Shown here one piece after another: positions 8,522-16,766 of a DNA stretch of 64,000 nucleotides. Positions within the stretch are counted from its first letter, which is position 1. Every line of letters starts with the position of its first letter. Under the pieces are notes generated by a model. That model was not told the DNA's origin. It made no database searches and worked only from the letters and a program-made list of their open reading frames with translations. This DNA comes from an uncultured Pelagibacteraceae bacterium (lineage in GTDB: Bacteria; Pseudomonadota; Alphaproteobacteria; Pelagibacterales; Pelagibacteraceae). Both the position numbers and the translations under genes were made by a program. Location of the stretch: assembly GCA_902622825.1 (NCBI GenBank), contig CACNRH010000002.1, positions 23,427 through 87,426 of the forward strand, given 5' to 3'.

Positions 8522-9094
8522 ATGCTTTTATTAGTAGGACTAGGAAATCCAGGACCAAATAGTGTTAATAATAGACATAATATTGGTTTCAAAATTATAG
8601 ATGCAATAAACTCAAAATTTAAATTATCTAAGCAAAAGCCAAAATTTAAAGGATTACTCACAACAGGGAACATAGATTCAAAAAAAGTTTATGCTATCAA
8701 GCCACTTACGTTCATGAATAATTCTGGAACTGCAGTAAAAGAGTTAATTGATTACTTTAAAATTGACGCAAAAAATGTAATTGTTTTTCACGATGACATG
8801 GATATTGATTTTGGAAAAGTCAAAACAAAAGTTGGTGGAAGTAGTGCGGGCCACAACGGAATCGAGTCAATTGATAAGTTTATAGGTAAAGATTATTCAA
8901 GAGTAAGAATTGGTATTGGGCATCCTAAAGATAAAAAGAAAGTTAATAATCATGTTCTCGATGATTTTAAGGAAGATGAAGAAGAAAAGATTAAAGAAAT
9001 AGCAGAAAATATAGTTGAACAAATTCCGAGTCTAATCGATAAGAAAATTGAGTTGTTTTCAAGTAAAGTTAATCAAAACTTAAATGGGGTTTAA
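8522..9094 (+). CDS. pth: Peptidyl-tRNA hydrolase
   Basis: A 190-residue esterase that frees tRNA from peptidyl-tRNAs dropped by the ribosome. The N-terminus is GLGNPGPNSVNNRHNIGF, which includes the catalytic His; PLTFMNNSG and HDDMDIDFGKVK follow with the conserved Asp, then GGSSAGHNGIESI and YSRVRIGIGHP. All are Pth family motifs in the right order and the length is normal. It follows rplY by 6 bases and overlaps ychF by 11, a rplY-pth-ychF order typical of proteobacteria. There is nothing unusual in it. Confidence 0.95.
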   Translation: MLLLVGLGNPGPNSVNNRHNIGFKIIDAINSKFKLSKQKPKFKGLLTTGNIDSKKVYAIKPLTFMNNSGTAVKELIDYFKIDAKNVIVFHDDMDIDFGKVKTKVGGSSAGHNGIESIDKFIGKDYSRVRIGIGHPKDKKKVNNHVLDDFKEDEEEKIKEIAENIVEQIPSLIDKKIELFSSKVNQNLNGV

Positions 9095-10154
9095 ATGTGG
9101 TATAGTTGGTTTACCAAATGTTGGGAAATCGACGCTCTTCAATGCCCTTACAGCTTCTAAAAACGCAGAGGCAGCTAACTTTCCATTTTGCACTATTGAT
9201 CCTAATATAGGAATTGTTGATGTACCTGATGAAAGATTAGAAAAATTATCAGTACTTTCAAAGTCAAAAAAAAAAATTTTGGCTAACATCACTTTTGTTG
9301 ATATTGCTGGTCTAGTAAAGGGAGCATCCAAGGGTGAGGGTTTAGGTAACAAATTTCTATCACATATAAGAGAAGTCGATGCAGTAGTACATTTAGTAAG
9401 ATGTTTCAAAAACGATAAGATCCAACATGTGAATAATCTGATTGATCCTATTAACGATCTTGAAATTATTAAGACTGAGATTGTTTTGTCAGATATAGAT
9501 TTAATTCAAAAAAAATTGGAAAAAAGCAAAAAAAAGACATTAAATCCTAAAGAGCTTGATTTACTTCAATCAGCTTTGAAAAACCTAAATGAAGACAAAG
9601 AAATAACAGTTCTAGATGATGAAAATTACAAGTTTTTTAACACAATGGGGATACTAAGTATTAAGCCAAAGATAATTGTATGTAATGTTGATGAACAAAG
9701 TTTGGCAACCGGGAACAAGTATACTAATGCAATTAAACAAAGATTTGTTAATGAAAAAATTATATTAATTTGTGCTGACATTGAGGATCAACTTTCCTCA
9801 CTCGATAGAAATGAGAAAGAAAATTTTATGAAAGAAATAGGTCTTGATAAAACTGGATTAAATAAATTAATTAAAGAAGGATATGACCTTTTAAACTTAA
9901 ATACTTTTTTTACCTCTGGTATAGAAGAAAGTAGAGCCTGGACAATTAAGAAAAATACTCGAGCACCAGAAGCGGCAGGGGTAATACATACAGACTTTGA
10001 AAAAAAATTTATTCGGGCTGAGGCAGTTTCATGCGAAGACTTTTTTGAATATGGCAGTGCTGAAAAATGTAAAGAAAAAGGTAAATTAAGGATAGAGGGA
10101 AAAGACTATATTGTTAAAGATGGTGATGTGTTACACTTCCGTGTCAATCCTTGA
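9084..10154 (+). CDS. ychF: Redox-regulated ATPase YchF (Obg-family)
   Basis: A 356-residue P-loop protein binding ribosomes. G1 is GLPNVGKSTLFNAL; the sequence FVDIAGLVKGASKGEGLGN is G3 and switch II; then SHIREVDAVVHLVRCF; and a C-terminal TGS-like domain (about 275-356) with FFTSGIEESRAWTI, DFEKKFIRAEAVS and [10 protein letters not shown]. YchF/OLA1 proteins prefer ATP over GTP because of a changed G4 motif; here the site reads CNVDE, in line with that. It overlaps pth by 11 bases. Its last 24 bases overlap the 3' end of the convergent petC gene. Confidence 0.95.
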   Translation: MGFKCGIVGLPNVGKSTLFNALTASKNAEAANFPFCTIDPNIGIVDVPDERLEKLSVLSKSKKKILANITFVDIAGLVKGASKGEGLGNKFLSHIREVDAVVHLVRCFKNDKIQHVNNLIDPINDLEIIKTEIVLSDIDLIQKKLEKSKKKTLNPKELDLLQSALKNLNEDKEITVLDDENYKFFNTMGILSIKPKIIVCNVDEQSLATGNKYTNAIKQRFVNEKIILICADIEDQLSSLDRNEKENFMKEIGLDKTGLNKLIKEGYDLLNLNTFFTSGIEESRAWTIKKNTRAPEAAGVIHTDFEKKFIRAEAVSCEDFFEYGSAEKCKEKGKLRIEGKDYIVKDGDVLHFRVNP

Positions 10155-10913
10155 CCATAATCGCTTCATACTTAAATAAACTAAAATTGTTAGAAGAATT
10201 AAATAAATCATTACTTTAACCCCTGTCCTATGTCTTTCTTCCAGCTCTGGTTCTGCAGCCCAACTTAAAAAGGTCGTAACATCTCTTGCCATTTGTTCTT
10301 CCGTTGAATTAGTTCCATCTGCATAATCTACTAAACCATCTGATAAAACTTTAGGCATTTTAATTTTATTTCCTGCCATATATTTGTTGTAATAAACACC
10401 ATCGTCTAAAATCATTCCAGCCGGTTTTTCCACATAACCTAATAAAACTGAATAAATATAATCTGCTCCACCTTTTCTTGCTTTTACTAAAACCGACATA
10501 TCAGGCGGATATGCGCCTCCATTTGCTGCCATTGCAGCTTGGTTATTTGGATAGGGATTTACAAATTTATCTGCTGGTCTGCCCGGTCGCAAAAACATTT
10601 CTCCCTGGCTGTCTGGTCCATCTGTTACCTCAAAACTAGCTGCTATTGCCTTAACTTCTTTTTCAGAAAACTCTGGACCTCCAGGCTCTCCTAAATTCCT
10701 ATAACTAAGGTATTTCATTGAGTGGCATGAGGAGCAAACCTCTTTGTAAACCTGAAAACCTCTTTGCAAAGATGATCTATCAAACTTACCCGTTAATCCT
10801 TTAAAGCTCCAATCAACCCTTATTGGATCGATGGCCTCTGCAGAAAAAGTTTTAACAGAGAGTAAAAAGCTGAAAATTAAAGTTTTAAAAAATATATTAA
10901 ATACTTTTATCAT
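10131..10913 (-). CDS. petC: Cytochrome c1 subunit of the bc1 complex
   Basis: A 260-residue membrane-anchored c-type cytochrome that passes electrons from the Rieske protein to soluble cytochrome c. A Sec signal peptide ends near residue 25. The haem-attachment motif CSSCH is at Cys60-Cys63-His64; a [16 protein letters not shown] segment near 185 carries the probable axial Met. A single C-terminal helix ([16 protein letters not shown]) anchors it. It is separate from cytochrome b, not fused as in Bradyrhizobium fbcH. Its start overlaps the petB end by 17 bases, making it the last gene of petABC, and its stop overlaps ychF by 24. Confidence 0.95.
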   Translation of the reverse strand: MIKVFNIFFKTLIFSFLLSVKTFSAEAIDPIRVDWSFKGLTGKFDRSSLQRGFQVYKEVCSSCHSMKYLSYRNLGEPGGPEFSEKEVKAIAASFEVTDGPDSQGEMFLRPGRPADKFVNPYPNNQAAMAANGGAYPPDMSVLVKARKGGADYIYSVLLGYVEKPAGMILDDGVYYNKYMAGNKIKMPKVLSDGLVDYADGTNSTEEQMARDVTTFLSWAAEPELEERHRTGVKVMIYLILLTILVYLSMKRLWSRIDTEV

Positions 10914-12156
10914 TTTTTTTTGCTAAAGATATATTAGCTCCACCCGTCATTATTGGATCAGATATGCTCACTGGTAGTGGATCTGTTTTCTCTAAATAAC
11001 CAACAACCGGTAAAACGACTAAAAAATGTAAAAAATAGTAAATTGTTCCTACTCTTGTCAATAATAGATAAATTCCTTCTGCAGGCATTGCTCCCATGTA
11101 TCCAAGTAATAACACGTCTATAACAAGTATCCAAAAAAATTGTCTATAGATTGGTCTGAAAACAGATGACCTAACTTTTGAAGTGTCTAGCCACGGTAAA
11201 ATTAAGAGAATAAAAATTGCAGAAAACATCAATATTACTCCACCAAGTTTGTCAGGCACCGACCTCAAGATTGCGTAAAAAGGAAGTAAATACCACTCCG
11301 GAACAATATGGGCTGGTGTAACCATTGGATTAGCCGGAATATAATTATCAGAATGTCCTAAAACATTAGGCGCGAAGAATACAAAGCCTGAGAAAATTAT
11401 CATAAACATTAATAATGCAAATAAATCTTTTATGGTAATATAAGGATGAAATGGGACAGTATCTTTAGAAGGTTTTTTTATATCTATACCAACTGGATTA
11501 TTATTACCGGGAACGTGAAGTGCCCAGATATGCAGTACTACTAAACCTAAAATTAAAAAAGGTATTAAATAATGTAAACTAAAAAACCTGTTTAGCGTTG
11601 GGTTATCTACTGAGTATGCTCCCCACAACCATGTTGTTATACTTTCACCAACTAAAGGTATTGCGCTAAATAAATTTGTTATGACAGTTGCTCCCCAAAA
11701 ACTCATCTGACCCCAAGGTAAAACGTAGCCCATAAACGCAGCGGCCATCATCAACAGATAAATAAGTATACCTATGATCCAAATTACTTCTCTTGGTGAT
11801 TTATATGAGCCATAAAATAACGATCTAAATATGTGAATGTAAACTGCTAAGAAAAACATTGAGGCCCCATTACTATGTATATATCTTATCAGCCAACCAT
11901 AATTTACATCTCTCATGATATGCTCTACGCTACTGAATGCAAGATCAGCATGAGCCACATAGTGCATTGCCAAAACAATTCCGGTGATTATTTGAGTGAC
12001 TAGGCAAAAAGTTAGTATTCCGCCAAATGTCCACCAATAATTTAAATTCTTTGGTGTGGGATAATCAGTCAAATGAGAAGCTAACGACAGCAACGGCAAT
12101 CTATCGTTAAACCACTTACCTACTTTTGATTTTGGTTGATATTCATGTTCACTCAT
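10897..12156 (-). CDS. petB: Cytochrome b subunit of the bc1 complex
   Basis: A 419-residue, eight-helix quinol-oxidising subunit. It shows the helix B and D haem-ligand regions ([35 protein letters not shown]), the glycine pairs of helix A/C, and the Qo-site motif PEWY within [27 protein letters not shown] follows, as in all bacterial cytochromes b of this type. It is full length, so not the split b6/IV form. It is 5 bases after petA and overlaps petC by 17. With petA and petC it makes the complete catalytic core of respiratory complex III. Confidence 0.97.
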   Translation of the reverse strand: MSEHEYQPKSKVGKWFNDRLPLLSLASHLTDYPTPKNLNYWWTFGGILTFCLVTQIITGIVLAMHYVAHADLAFSSVEHIMRDVNYGWLIRYIHSNGASMFFLAVYIHIFRSLFYGSYKSPREVIWIIGILIYLLMMAAAFMGYVLPWGQMSFWGATVITNLFSAIPLVGESITTWLWGAYSVDNPTLNRFFSLHYLIPFLILGLVVLHIWALHVPGNNNPVGIDIKKPSKDTVPFHPYITIKDLFALLMFMIIFSGFVFFAPNVLGHSDNYIPANPMVTPAHIVPEWYLLPFYAILRSVPDKLGGVILMFSAIFILLILPWLDTSKVRSSVFRPIYRQFFWILVIDVLLLGYMGAMPAEGIYLLLTRVGTIYYFLHFLVVLPVVGYLEKTDPLPVSISDPIMTGGANISLAKKNDKSI

Positions 12157-12161
12157 AATTA

Positions 12162-12683
12162 TTATCCAATTTTTATCGTATTATTATCTACAAACTCATA
12201 CTTAGGTATTTCCATATTAACTGGCGCTGGGCCCTTTCTAATTCTCCCTGATACGTCGTAGTGAGATCCGTGGCAAGGACAGAACCATCCTTTATAGTCT
12301 CCTTTGTCAGCTAAGGGCACGCACCCTAAGTGTGTACATACACCTAACATAACAAGCCATTCATCTTTACCATCTTTAACTCTATCTTCATCTTTTTGAG
12401 GGTCCTTAAGTTCCTCTAAACTTACAGCTCTAGCTTCAGCAATCTCATCTTGAGTTCTTCTTTTCAGAAAGACTGGCTTTCCTCTCCATAACACGGTAAT
12501 CGATTTCCCGGGCTCGATGTTGCTAATATCTACCTCTGTTGTGGCTAAAGCTTGAACAGATTTATCAGGATTCATTTGATCTATGAAGGGCCAAATGGTT
12601 GCACCCAAACCAACCGCACCAACCGTAAAACTAGCTGTATAAAGAAAGTCTCTTCTAGTAGTTTTTTCTTTTTTTTCAGGCAT
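12162..12683 (-). CDS. petA: Rieske iron-sulfur subunit of the bc1 complex
   Basis: A 173-residue Rieske protein. The N-terminus has a twin-arginine pattern ([11 protein letters not shown]) that runs into one hydrophobic helix, which is kept as the membrane anchor. The [2Fe-2S] ligands are in CTHLGC (Cys116, His118) and CPCHGSH (Cys135, His138), with the disulfide-forming Cys121 and Cys137 also present. It is the first gene of petABC, so its promoter lies in the 83-base gap before trmL. Tat export is expected from the family, and the sequence supports it. Confidence 0.96.
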   Translation of the reverse strand: MPEKKEKTTRRDFLYTASFTVGAVGLGATIWPFIDQMNPDKSVQALATTEVDISNIEPGKSITVLWRGKPVFLKRRTQDEIAEARAVSLEELKDPQKDEDRVKDGKDEWLVMLGVCTHLGCVPLADKGDYKGWFCPCHGSHYDVSGRIRKGPAPVNMEIPKYEFVDNNTIKIG

Positions 12684-12766
12684 ATATGTTATTTATAATG
12701 TAAATATTAAATAAGACTAATTAATTACATTTTCTAGGGTCAGAATGACACATAATTCGGTTGATA
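12684..12766. promoter_or_regulatory. Divergent promoter region between petA and trmL
   Basis: This 83-base spacer must carry the petABC promoter on the reverse strand and probably one for trmL-hemF-greA. A small inverted repeat, GTCA-GAA-TGAC, lies at 12739-12749. On the reverse strand a TTATAA/TATAAA-rich segment about 15 bases before petA could be its -10, but I cannot pair it with a convincing -35. Confidence 0.35.
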
Positions 12767-13219
12767 ATGATTAGCATAGCTCTCTATAAACCAGATATAC
12801 CACAAAATACAGCATCAATAATAAGACTTTGTGCCTGTTTTGATATGATGCTTCATATTATTGAGCCTTGTGGTTTTAGCCTTGATGATAGTCGCTTTAA
12901 GAGGGTTGTAATGGATTATATTAATATTAATAATTTAAAAAGATATGAAAATTTTAACAAGTTTAAAGATGAAAATATTAAAAAAAGAATAATTTTAATG
13001 ACAACAAAAGCAGAAAACTCTTACACCAATTTTATCTTTAAAAGAGATGATATTCTTCTTTTTGGAAGGGAAAGTAAAGGAGTTCCATTATCTATTCATA
13101 GTGAAATAATAGATAAATTAAAAATACCTATAAATAAAAAAACTCGTTCTTTAAATGTTGCGATGAGCGTGGCAATAGTATCTTCTGAAGCATTAAGACA
13201 AAATAAATTTCTAAAGTAA
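12767..13219 (+). CDS. trmL: tRNA (cytidine(34)-2'-O)-methyltransferase TrmL
   Basis: A 150-residue SPOUT-class methyltransferase for the wobble nucleotide of certain leucine tRNAs. It starts with ISIALYKPDIPQNTASIIRLCA, the family N-terminus, and carries LFGRESKGVP and RSLNVAMSVAIV, which form the knotted SAM site. Length is normal for TrmL, lacking the extra RNA-binding domain of larger SpoU proteins. I use the ATG at 12767; a TTG two codons earlier is possible. hemF follows after one base. Divergent from petA. Confidence 0.9.
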   Translation: MISIALYKPDIPQNTASIIRLCACFDMMLHIIEPCGFSLDDSRFKRVVMDYININNLKRYENFNKFKDENIKKRIILMTTKAENSYTNFIFKRDDILLFGRESKGVPLSIHSEIIDKLKIPINKKTRSLNVAMSVAIVSSEALRQNKFLK

Positions 13220-13220
13220 A

Positions 13221-14060
13221 ATGTATAGTTTAAACGATAAAAAAAGAATTATAGACGAATGGTTTAACTACTTACAAATTCAGATTTCTTCTGAATTTCA
13301 GAAAATTGAAAATAATTTTTCAAAAAAACCTGCTAAATTCAAAACTACCGAATGGAAAAAAGAAAATATCAATCAAGGTGGGGGAATTTCTATGTTACTA
13401 TCAGATGGTGTGGTATTTGAAAAAGTTGGTGTAAATAAATCATGTGTTAACGGTAAATTTGGTAAAAACTTTCAAGACAAAATTTTAGGCGCAAAAGAAA
13501 GCAATGGTAAATATTGGGCGTCTGGAGTCTCTGTTGTTGCCCATATGAGAAATCCAAAAATTCCCGCCTTGCATTTTAATACTCGTTTTATAGTAACGAG
13601 TAAAGAGTGGTTTGGAGGAGGGATAGATGCAACGCCAAGTTTTAAAGATCTAGGTGAAAGCAAAATATTTCATAAAAAACTTAAAAACGTTTGCACAGCA
13701 AACAAGAAAAGCTATAAAAAATTTAAAAATTGGTGTGATAATTATTTTTATTTACCAAATAGAAACGAACCTAGGGGAATAGGTGGAATTTTTTTTGATT
13801 ATGAAATGGACAACTGGCTAAAAAATTTTAAATTTGTTAGAGACGTTGGTCTCACTTTTATTGATTTATCAAAAATCATAATTAATAGAAAAATTAAAAA
13901 GACTTGGTCTAAAAAAGATAAAATTACTCAATTATATAAGAGAGGAAGATATGTTGAGTTTAATCTATTATACGATAGGGGAACTAAATTTGGACTAAAT
14001 TCAGGAGGAAACGTTCAGTCAATCTTAATGTCTTTGCCACCAACAGCTAAATGGAAATAA
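13221..14060 (+). CDS. hemF: Oxygen-dependent coproporphyrinogen III oxidase
   Basis: A 279-residue haem-biosynthesis enzyme that converts coproporphyrinogen III to protoporphyrinogen IX using O2. Signature segments are GGGISMLLSDGVVFEKVGVN, VVAHMRNPKIPALHFNTRF, WFGGGIDATPSF, NEPRGIGGIFFDY and RYVEFNLLYDRGTKFGL, in the family order. It sits between trmL and greA with single-base gaps, so the three are one transcript. Being beside the bc1 genes and in a window rich in haem proteins (petB, petC, ctaD, ctaB) is suggestive but may be chance. It implies aerobic haem synthesis. Confidence 0.95.
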   Translation: MYSLNDKKRIIDEWFNYLQIQISSEFQKIENNFSKKPAKFKTTEWKKENINQGGGISMLLSDGVVFEKVGVNKSCVNGKFGKNFQDKILGAKESNGKYWASGVSVVAHMRNPKIPALHFNTRFIVTSKEWFGGGIDATPSFKDLGESKIFHKKLKNVCTANKKSYKKFKNWCDNYFYLPNRNEPRGIGGIFFDYEMDNWLKNFKFVRDVGLTFIDLSKIIINRKIKKTWSKKDKITQLYKRGRYVEFNLLYDRGTKFGLNSGGNVQSILMSLPPTAKWK

Positions 14061-14061
14061 A

Positions 14062-14538
14062 ATGGACAAAGAACCAATAACAATTTTAGGTTTAGAAAAT
14101 CTTCGAAAGGAACTTGATCAATTAAAAAAAGTTGCAAGACCAAAAGTAGTGGCTGCCATAGCAGAAGCAAGATCGCATGGTGATTTAAAAGAAAATGCAG
14201 AATACCACGCGGCCAAAGAACAGCAGGCTTTAATAGAGTCAAGAGTGTTGAAAATAAATGATACTATTGCAAGAGCTAATGTAATAGATGTAACAAAGAT
14301 TGAAAATGAGGGCAAAGTAATTTTCGGCTCTACTGTTAAAGTAAAAGATCTTGAGTCGAATAAAGAAATAAAATTTAGATTAGTTGGCAAAGATGAAGCT
14401 GATGTTAAAGACAATTTAATATATTTTAGAAGTCCCATTGGAAAAGGTCTTATTGGCAAAAGTTTAGGTGACTTAGCAACAATTGTGACGCCCTCAGGTG
14501 AAAAAAATTTTGAGATTTTGAGTGTTGACTATATTTAA
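14062..14538 (+). CDS. greA: Transcription elongation factor GreA
   Basis: A 158-residue RNA polymerase cleavage factor. The N-terminal coiled coil (about 8-75) contains LENLRKELDQLKK, ARSHGDLKENAEYHAAKEQQ (with the acidic tip residues that reach the active site) and RVLKINDTI. The C-terminal FKBP-like domain has VIFGSTVKVKDLE and SPIGKGLIGKSLGD. Length matches GreA. It is one base after hemF, and its stop overlaps that of the convergent cca gene by 4 bases, leaving no room for a terminator between them. Confidence 0.96.
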   Translation: MDKEPITILGLENLRKELDQLKKVARPKVVAAIAEARSHGDLKENAEYHAAKEQQALIESRVLKINDTIARANVIDVTKIENEGKVIFGSTVKVKDLESNKEIKFRLVGKDEADVKDNLIYFRSPIGKGLIGKSLGDLATIVTPSGEKNFEILSVDYI

Positions 14539-15803
14539 TTGTTTTTTAAATTTTTAATTAAATTTTGAACATCTTTATCGGAGATATCAAAATTATTGTT
14601 TACCCAAACGTTCTCTAAAGTTTTTAACACCTCCCCTAGTTCCGGTCCCTCTTTAAATCCTTGTTTCAATAAATAATCACCTTTAATCGGAAATTGTGGA
14701 ATTGAAGTCTTATATATTTTTATCACAAAAGTATCTAAATCTTTTGTTTTTTTATTATCAACTTTATTTATCAAATAAGCTGATATCATCGCCTCCTTTC
14801 CAAAAAAATACAAATTTTTCTGTAAATCATTGGTAAAAAAATTCTTGTCTTTTAGTGAAGCTAGATAAGTTTTATGAAAATTTGACAATTTTTCTTTAAG
14901 ATTATTTGAAGTTTTATATTTATGGCAGAAATATTCGTAATTTGAAGATTTGTCTAATACCATCAGTGAAATTAATAATGTGGGATTTATGATGATTTCA
15001 CTGTTAACTTTTTTTAGATACTTAATTCTATTCAAATATTTTAACTCAGGAAATATTATCTCAAACAAATCTTTGATTTCTTTACTGTCATTAATGTTTA
15101 AAAAATTCTTTATTTTTAAAATTTTGTTAAATTCGTCAAAAATTCTCTCACGAGATAGATTTTTAATGCCATTTAGATTTATCTTTATGGCACCGATGGT
15201 AGTTTTTTCAGGAGAATGATTATAAAAAATAGAAAATCTTATGAATCTAATTATCCTAAGATAGTCTTCTTGTATTCTCTTTTCAGGATCACCAATAAAT
15301 TTTACGGTGTTATTTTTTAAATCTATTAGACCAGACTGCGGATCAAATATTTTTCCATTTTTGTTTAAATATATTGCATTAATTGTAAAGTCTCTTCTTT
15401 CGGAATCTTTTGTCCAATCAGCAGAGAATTCTACTTCGGCATGACGACCGTCAGTTGTTATATCTTCTCTTAAAGTTGTTAATTCATAATTAAAATCTTC
15501 TCCTACGACCGTTAATGTTCCATGTTCTAACCCAGTTTCAATAATCTTAAATTTTGTATTTTTAAACTTTTCTTTTATTATTTCTGGAGGAAAAATTGTT
15601 GCGATATCAATATCTTTAATCGTTTCATCTTTTAAAAAATTTCTGACACATCCCCCAACAAACATTGCAAAATCTTTTGATTTGTCAGTTTCGTTTTCGC
15701 TTATAATTTCAAAAAAATTTTTTATTTCCGCAGATTTATAAAAAGGAAATAATTTTTTTGTTAAAAATTTAATTAGATTAAATTTATTTACTTGTAAGTT
15801 CAT
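14535..15803 (-). CDS. cca: CCA-adding tRNA nucleotidyltransferase
   Basis: A 422-residue class II nucleotidyltransferase of the Cca/PcnB superfamily. The head domain has FVGGCVRNFL and DIDIATIFPPE, giving the metal-binding Asp pair, then ELTTLREDITTDGRHAEVEF and RRDFTINAIYLN. The RNA-binding arm follows (QEDYLRIIRFIRF). It builds or repairs the 3' CCA of tRNAs. The likely ATG at 15803 is only 5 bases after the encoded CCA end of a tRNA-Gln gene on the same strand, so the two are probably cotranscribed. Poly(A) polymerase is a less likely reading in alphaproteobacteria. Confidence 0.9.
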   Translation of the reverse strand: MNLQVNKFNLIKFLTKKLFPFYKSAEIKNFFEIISENETDKSKDFAMFVGGCVRNFLKDETIKDIDIATIFPPEIIKEKFKNTKFKIIETGLEHGTLTVVGEDFNYELTTLREDITTDGRHAEVEFSADWTKDSERRDFTINAIYLNKNGKIFDPQSGLIDLKNNTVKFIGDPEKRIQEDYLRIIRFIRFSIFYNHSPEKTTIGAIKINLNGIKNLSRERIFDEFNKILKIKNFLNINDSKEIKDLFEIIFPELKYLNRIKYLKKVNSEIIINPTLLISLMVLDKSSNYEYFCHKYKTSNNLKEKLSNFHKTYLASLKDKNFFTNDLQKNLYFFGKEAMISAYLINKVDNKKTKDLDTFVIKIYKTSIPQFPIKGDYLLKQGFKEGPELGEVLKTLENVWVNNNFDISDKDVQNLIKNLKNN

Positions 15804-15808
15804 TTTTT

Positions 15809-15882
15809 TGGCTGGGGCACTAGGATTCGAACCTAGGATGGCGGTACCAAAAACCGCTGCCTTACCGCTTGGCTATGCCCCA
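15809..15882 (-). tRNA. tRNA-Gln (anticodon TTG), CCA encoded
   Basis: On the reverse strand the gene folds into a complete cloverleaf: a 7-bp acceptor stem TGGGGCA/TGCCCCA, a D arm GCC-AAGCGGTAA-GGC, an anticodon stem GCGGT/ACCGC around loop TTTTGGT with anticodon TTG, a 4-base variable loop, and a T arm CTAGG/CCTAG around TTCGAAT. Discriminator G is followed by genomic CCA at 15811-15809. The 74-base gene sits between ispE and cca, and cca begins 5 bases after it. Confidence 0.95.
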
Positions 15883-15917
15883 ACGATAATAATTTGATAC
15901 ATCATTAATTGAAATAA

Positions 15918-16754
15918 TCAAAGAGTTTTTGTGACCACATGCCAATATTTTGGAAAGCTTTTTCTTATATTTTTTAAAGCTTGTTTTGCATATTTTTGAC
16001 TTTTAAACAAGCCGTAAGAAACAGAACCAGATCCTGTAACTCTCGAAAAAGAACATCCTTTCTGACTTCTTATTTCTCTCAATATTTTGTTAATTTTAGG
16101 ATACTTTTGATTGACAATAGACTGTAGATAGTTTTTTTCCTGAGATACCTTTTGAATATAGATTTCTTTTTTTTTAATTCTTGAAAAATTTTGACTCCTA
16201 AATTTATTTACTTTTTTCAACGATTTATAAATATTAGATGTTCTACATTTAATATAAGGATATACTAATAGAAAATATAAAGTAAAATTACTCTCATACT
16301 CTTTAAAAATATTTAGATTTTTTTGATAAGATTTTTTGAAATTAAATAGACTATAGTCTGTCCCAATCTTTTTTATAATATCCTTTTTAATTTTTTTTTT
16401 TAAAACTTTATTTTTTGTTAAATACTGAGTAACAAAAAAAGCATTGGATGTTCCACCCCCGAGCCCAGCAAAAACAGGAATGTTTTTTTTAACTTTTATA
16501 TTGTAAAAATTATTTATTAACTTATGTTTTCTTAATATTTTTAAGGTATAGAAAATTGAATTATTCTTAGATCTTACATGTTCTGAAAATTTACCATAAA
16601 ATTTTATGTTGTCTTTGAATCTCGATTTATTTACATAAATATCATCATGTAAATTTAGTAAGCTAACATTAGATTGAATATCATGTAAGCCATTTTTTAA
16701 CTTTGCATGAACATCTAGTGTCAGGTTTAATTTAGCATTTGATTTCAATTTCAT
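15918..16754 (-). CDS. ispE: 4-diphosphocytidyl-2-C-methyl-D-erythritol kinase
   Basis: A 278-residue GHMP kinase of the MEP isoprenoid pathway. The N-terminus SNAKLNLTLDVHAKLKNGLH fits IspE with the conserved Lys. PVFAGLGGGTSNAF near residue 95 is the ATP loop, and SRVTGSGSVSYGLF near the end is motif 3. The usual GADVPFF segment reads GTDYSLF here, but the catalytic Asp is kept. The protein is very Lys-rich and diverged. It shares the MEP pathway with ispH (33152-34096), and its product flux feeds the carotenoid genes and ubiquinone. It follows a TPR gene by 12 bases. Confidence 0.88.
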   Translation of the reverse strand: MKLKSNAKLNLTLDVHAKLKNGLHDIQSNVSLLNLHDDIYVNKSRFKDNIKFYGKFSEHVRSKNNSIFYTLKILRKHKLINNFYNIKVKKNIPVFAGLGGGTSNAFFVTQYLTKNKVLKKKIKKDIIKKIGTDYSLFNFKKSYQKNLNIFKEYESNFTLYFLLVYPYIKCRTSNIYKSLKKVNKFRSQNFSRIKKKEIYIQKVSQEKNYLQSIVNQKYPKINKILREIRSQKGCSFSRVTGSGSVSYGLFKSQKYAKQALKNIRKSFPKYWHVVTKTL

Positions 16755-16766
16755 GTAATTATTATA

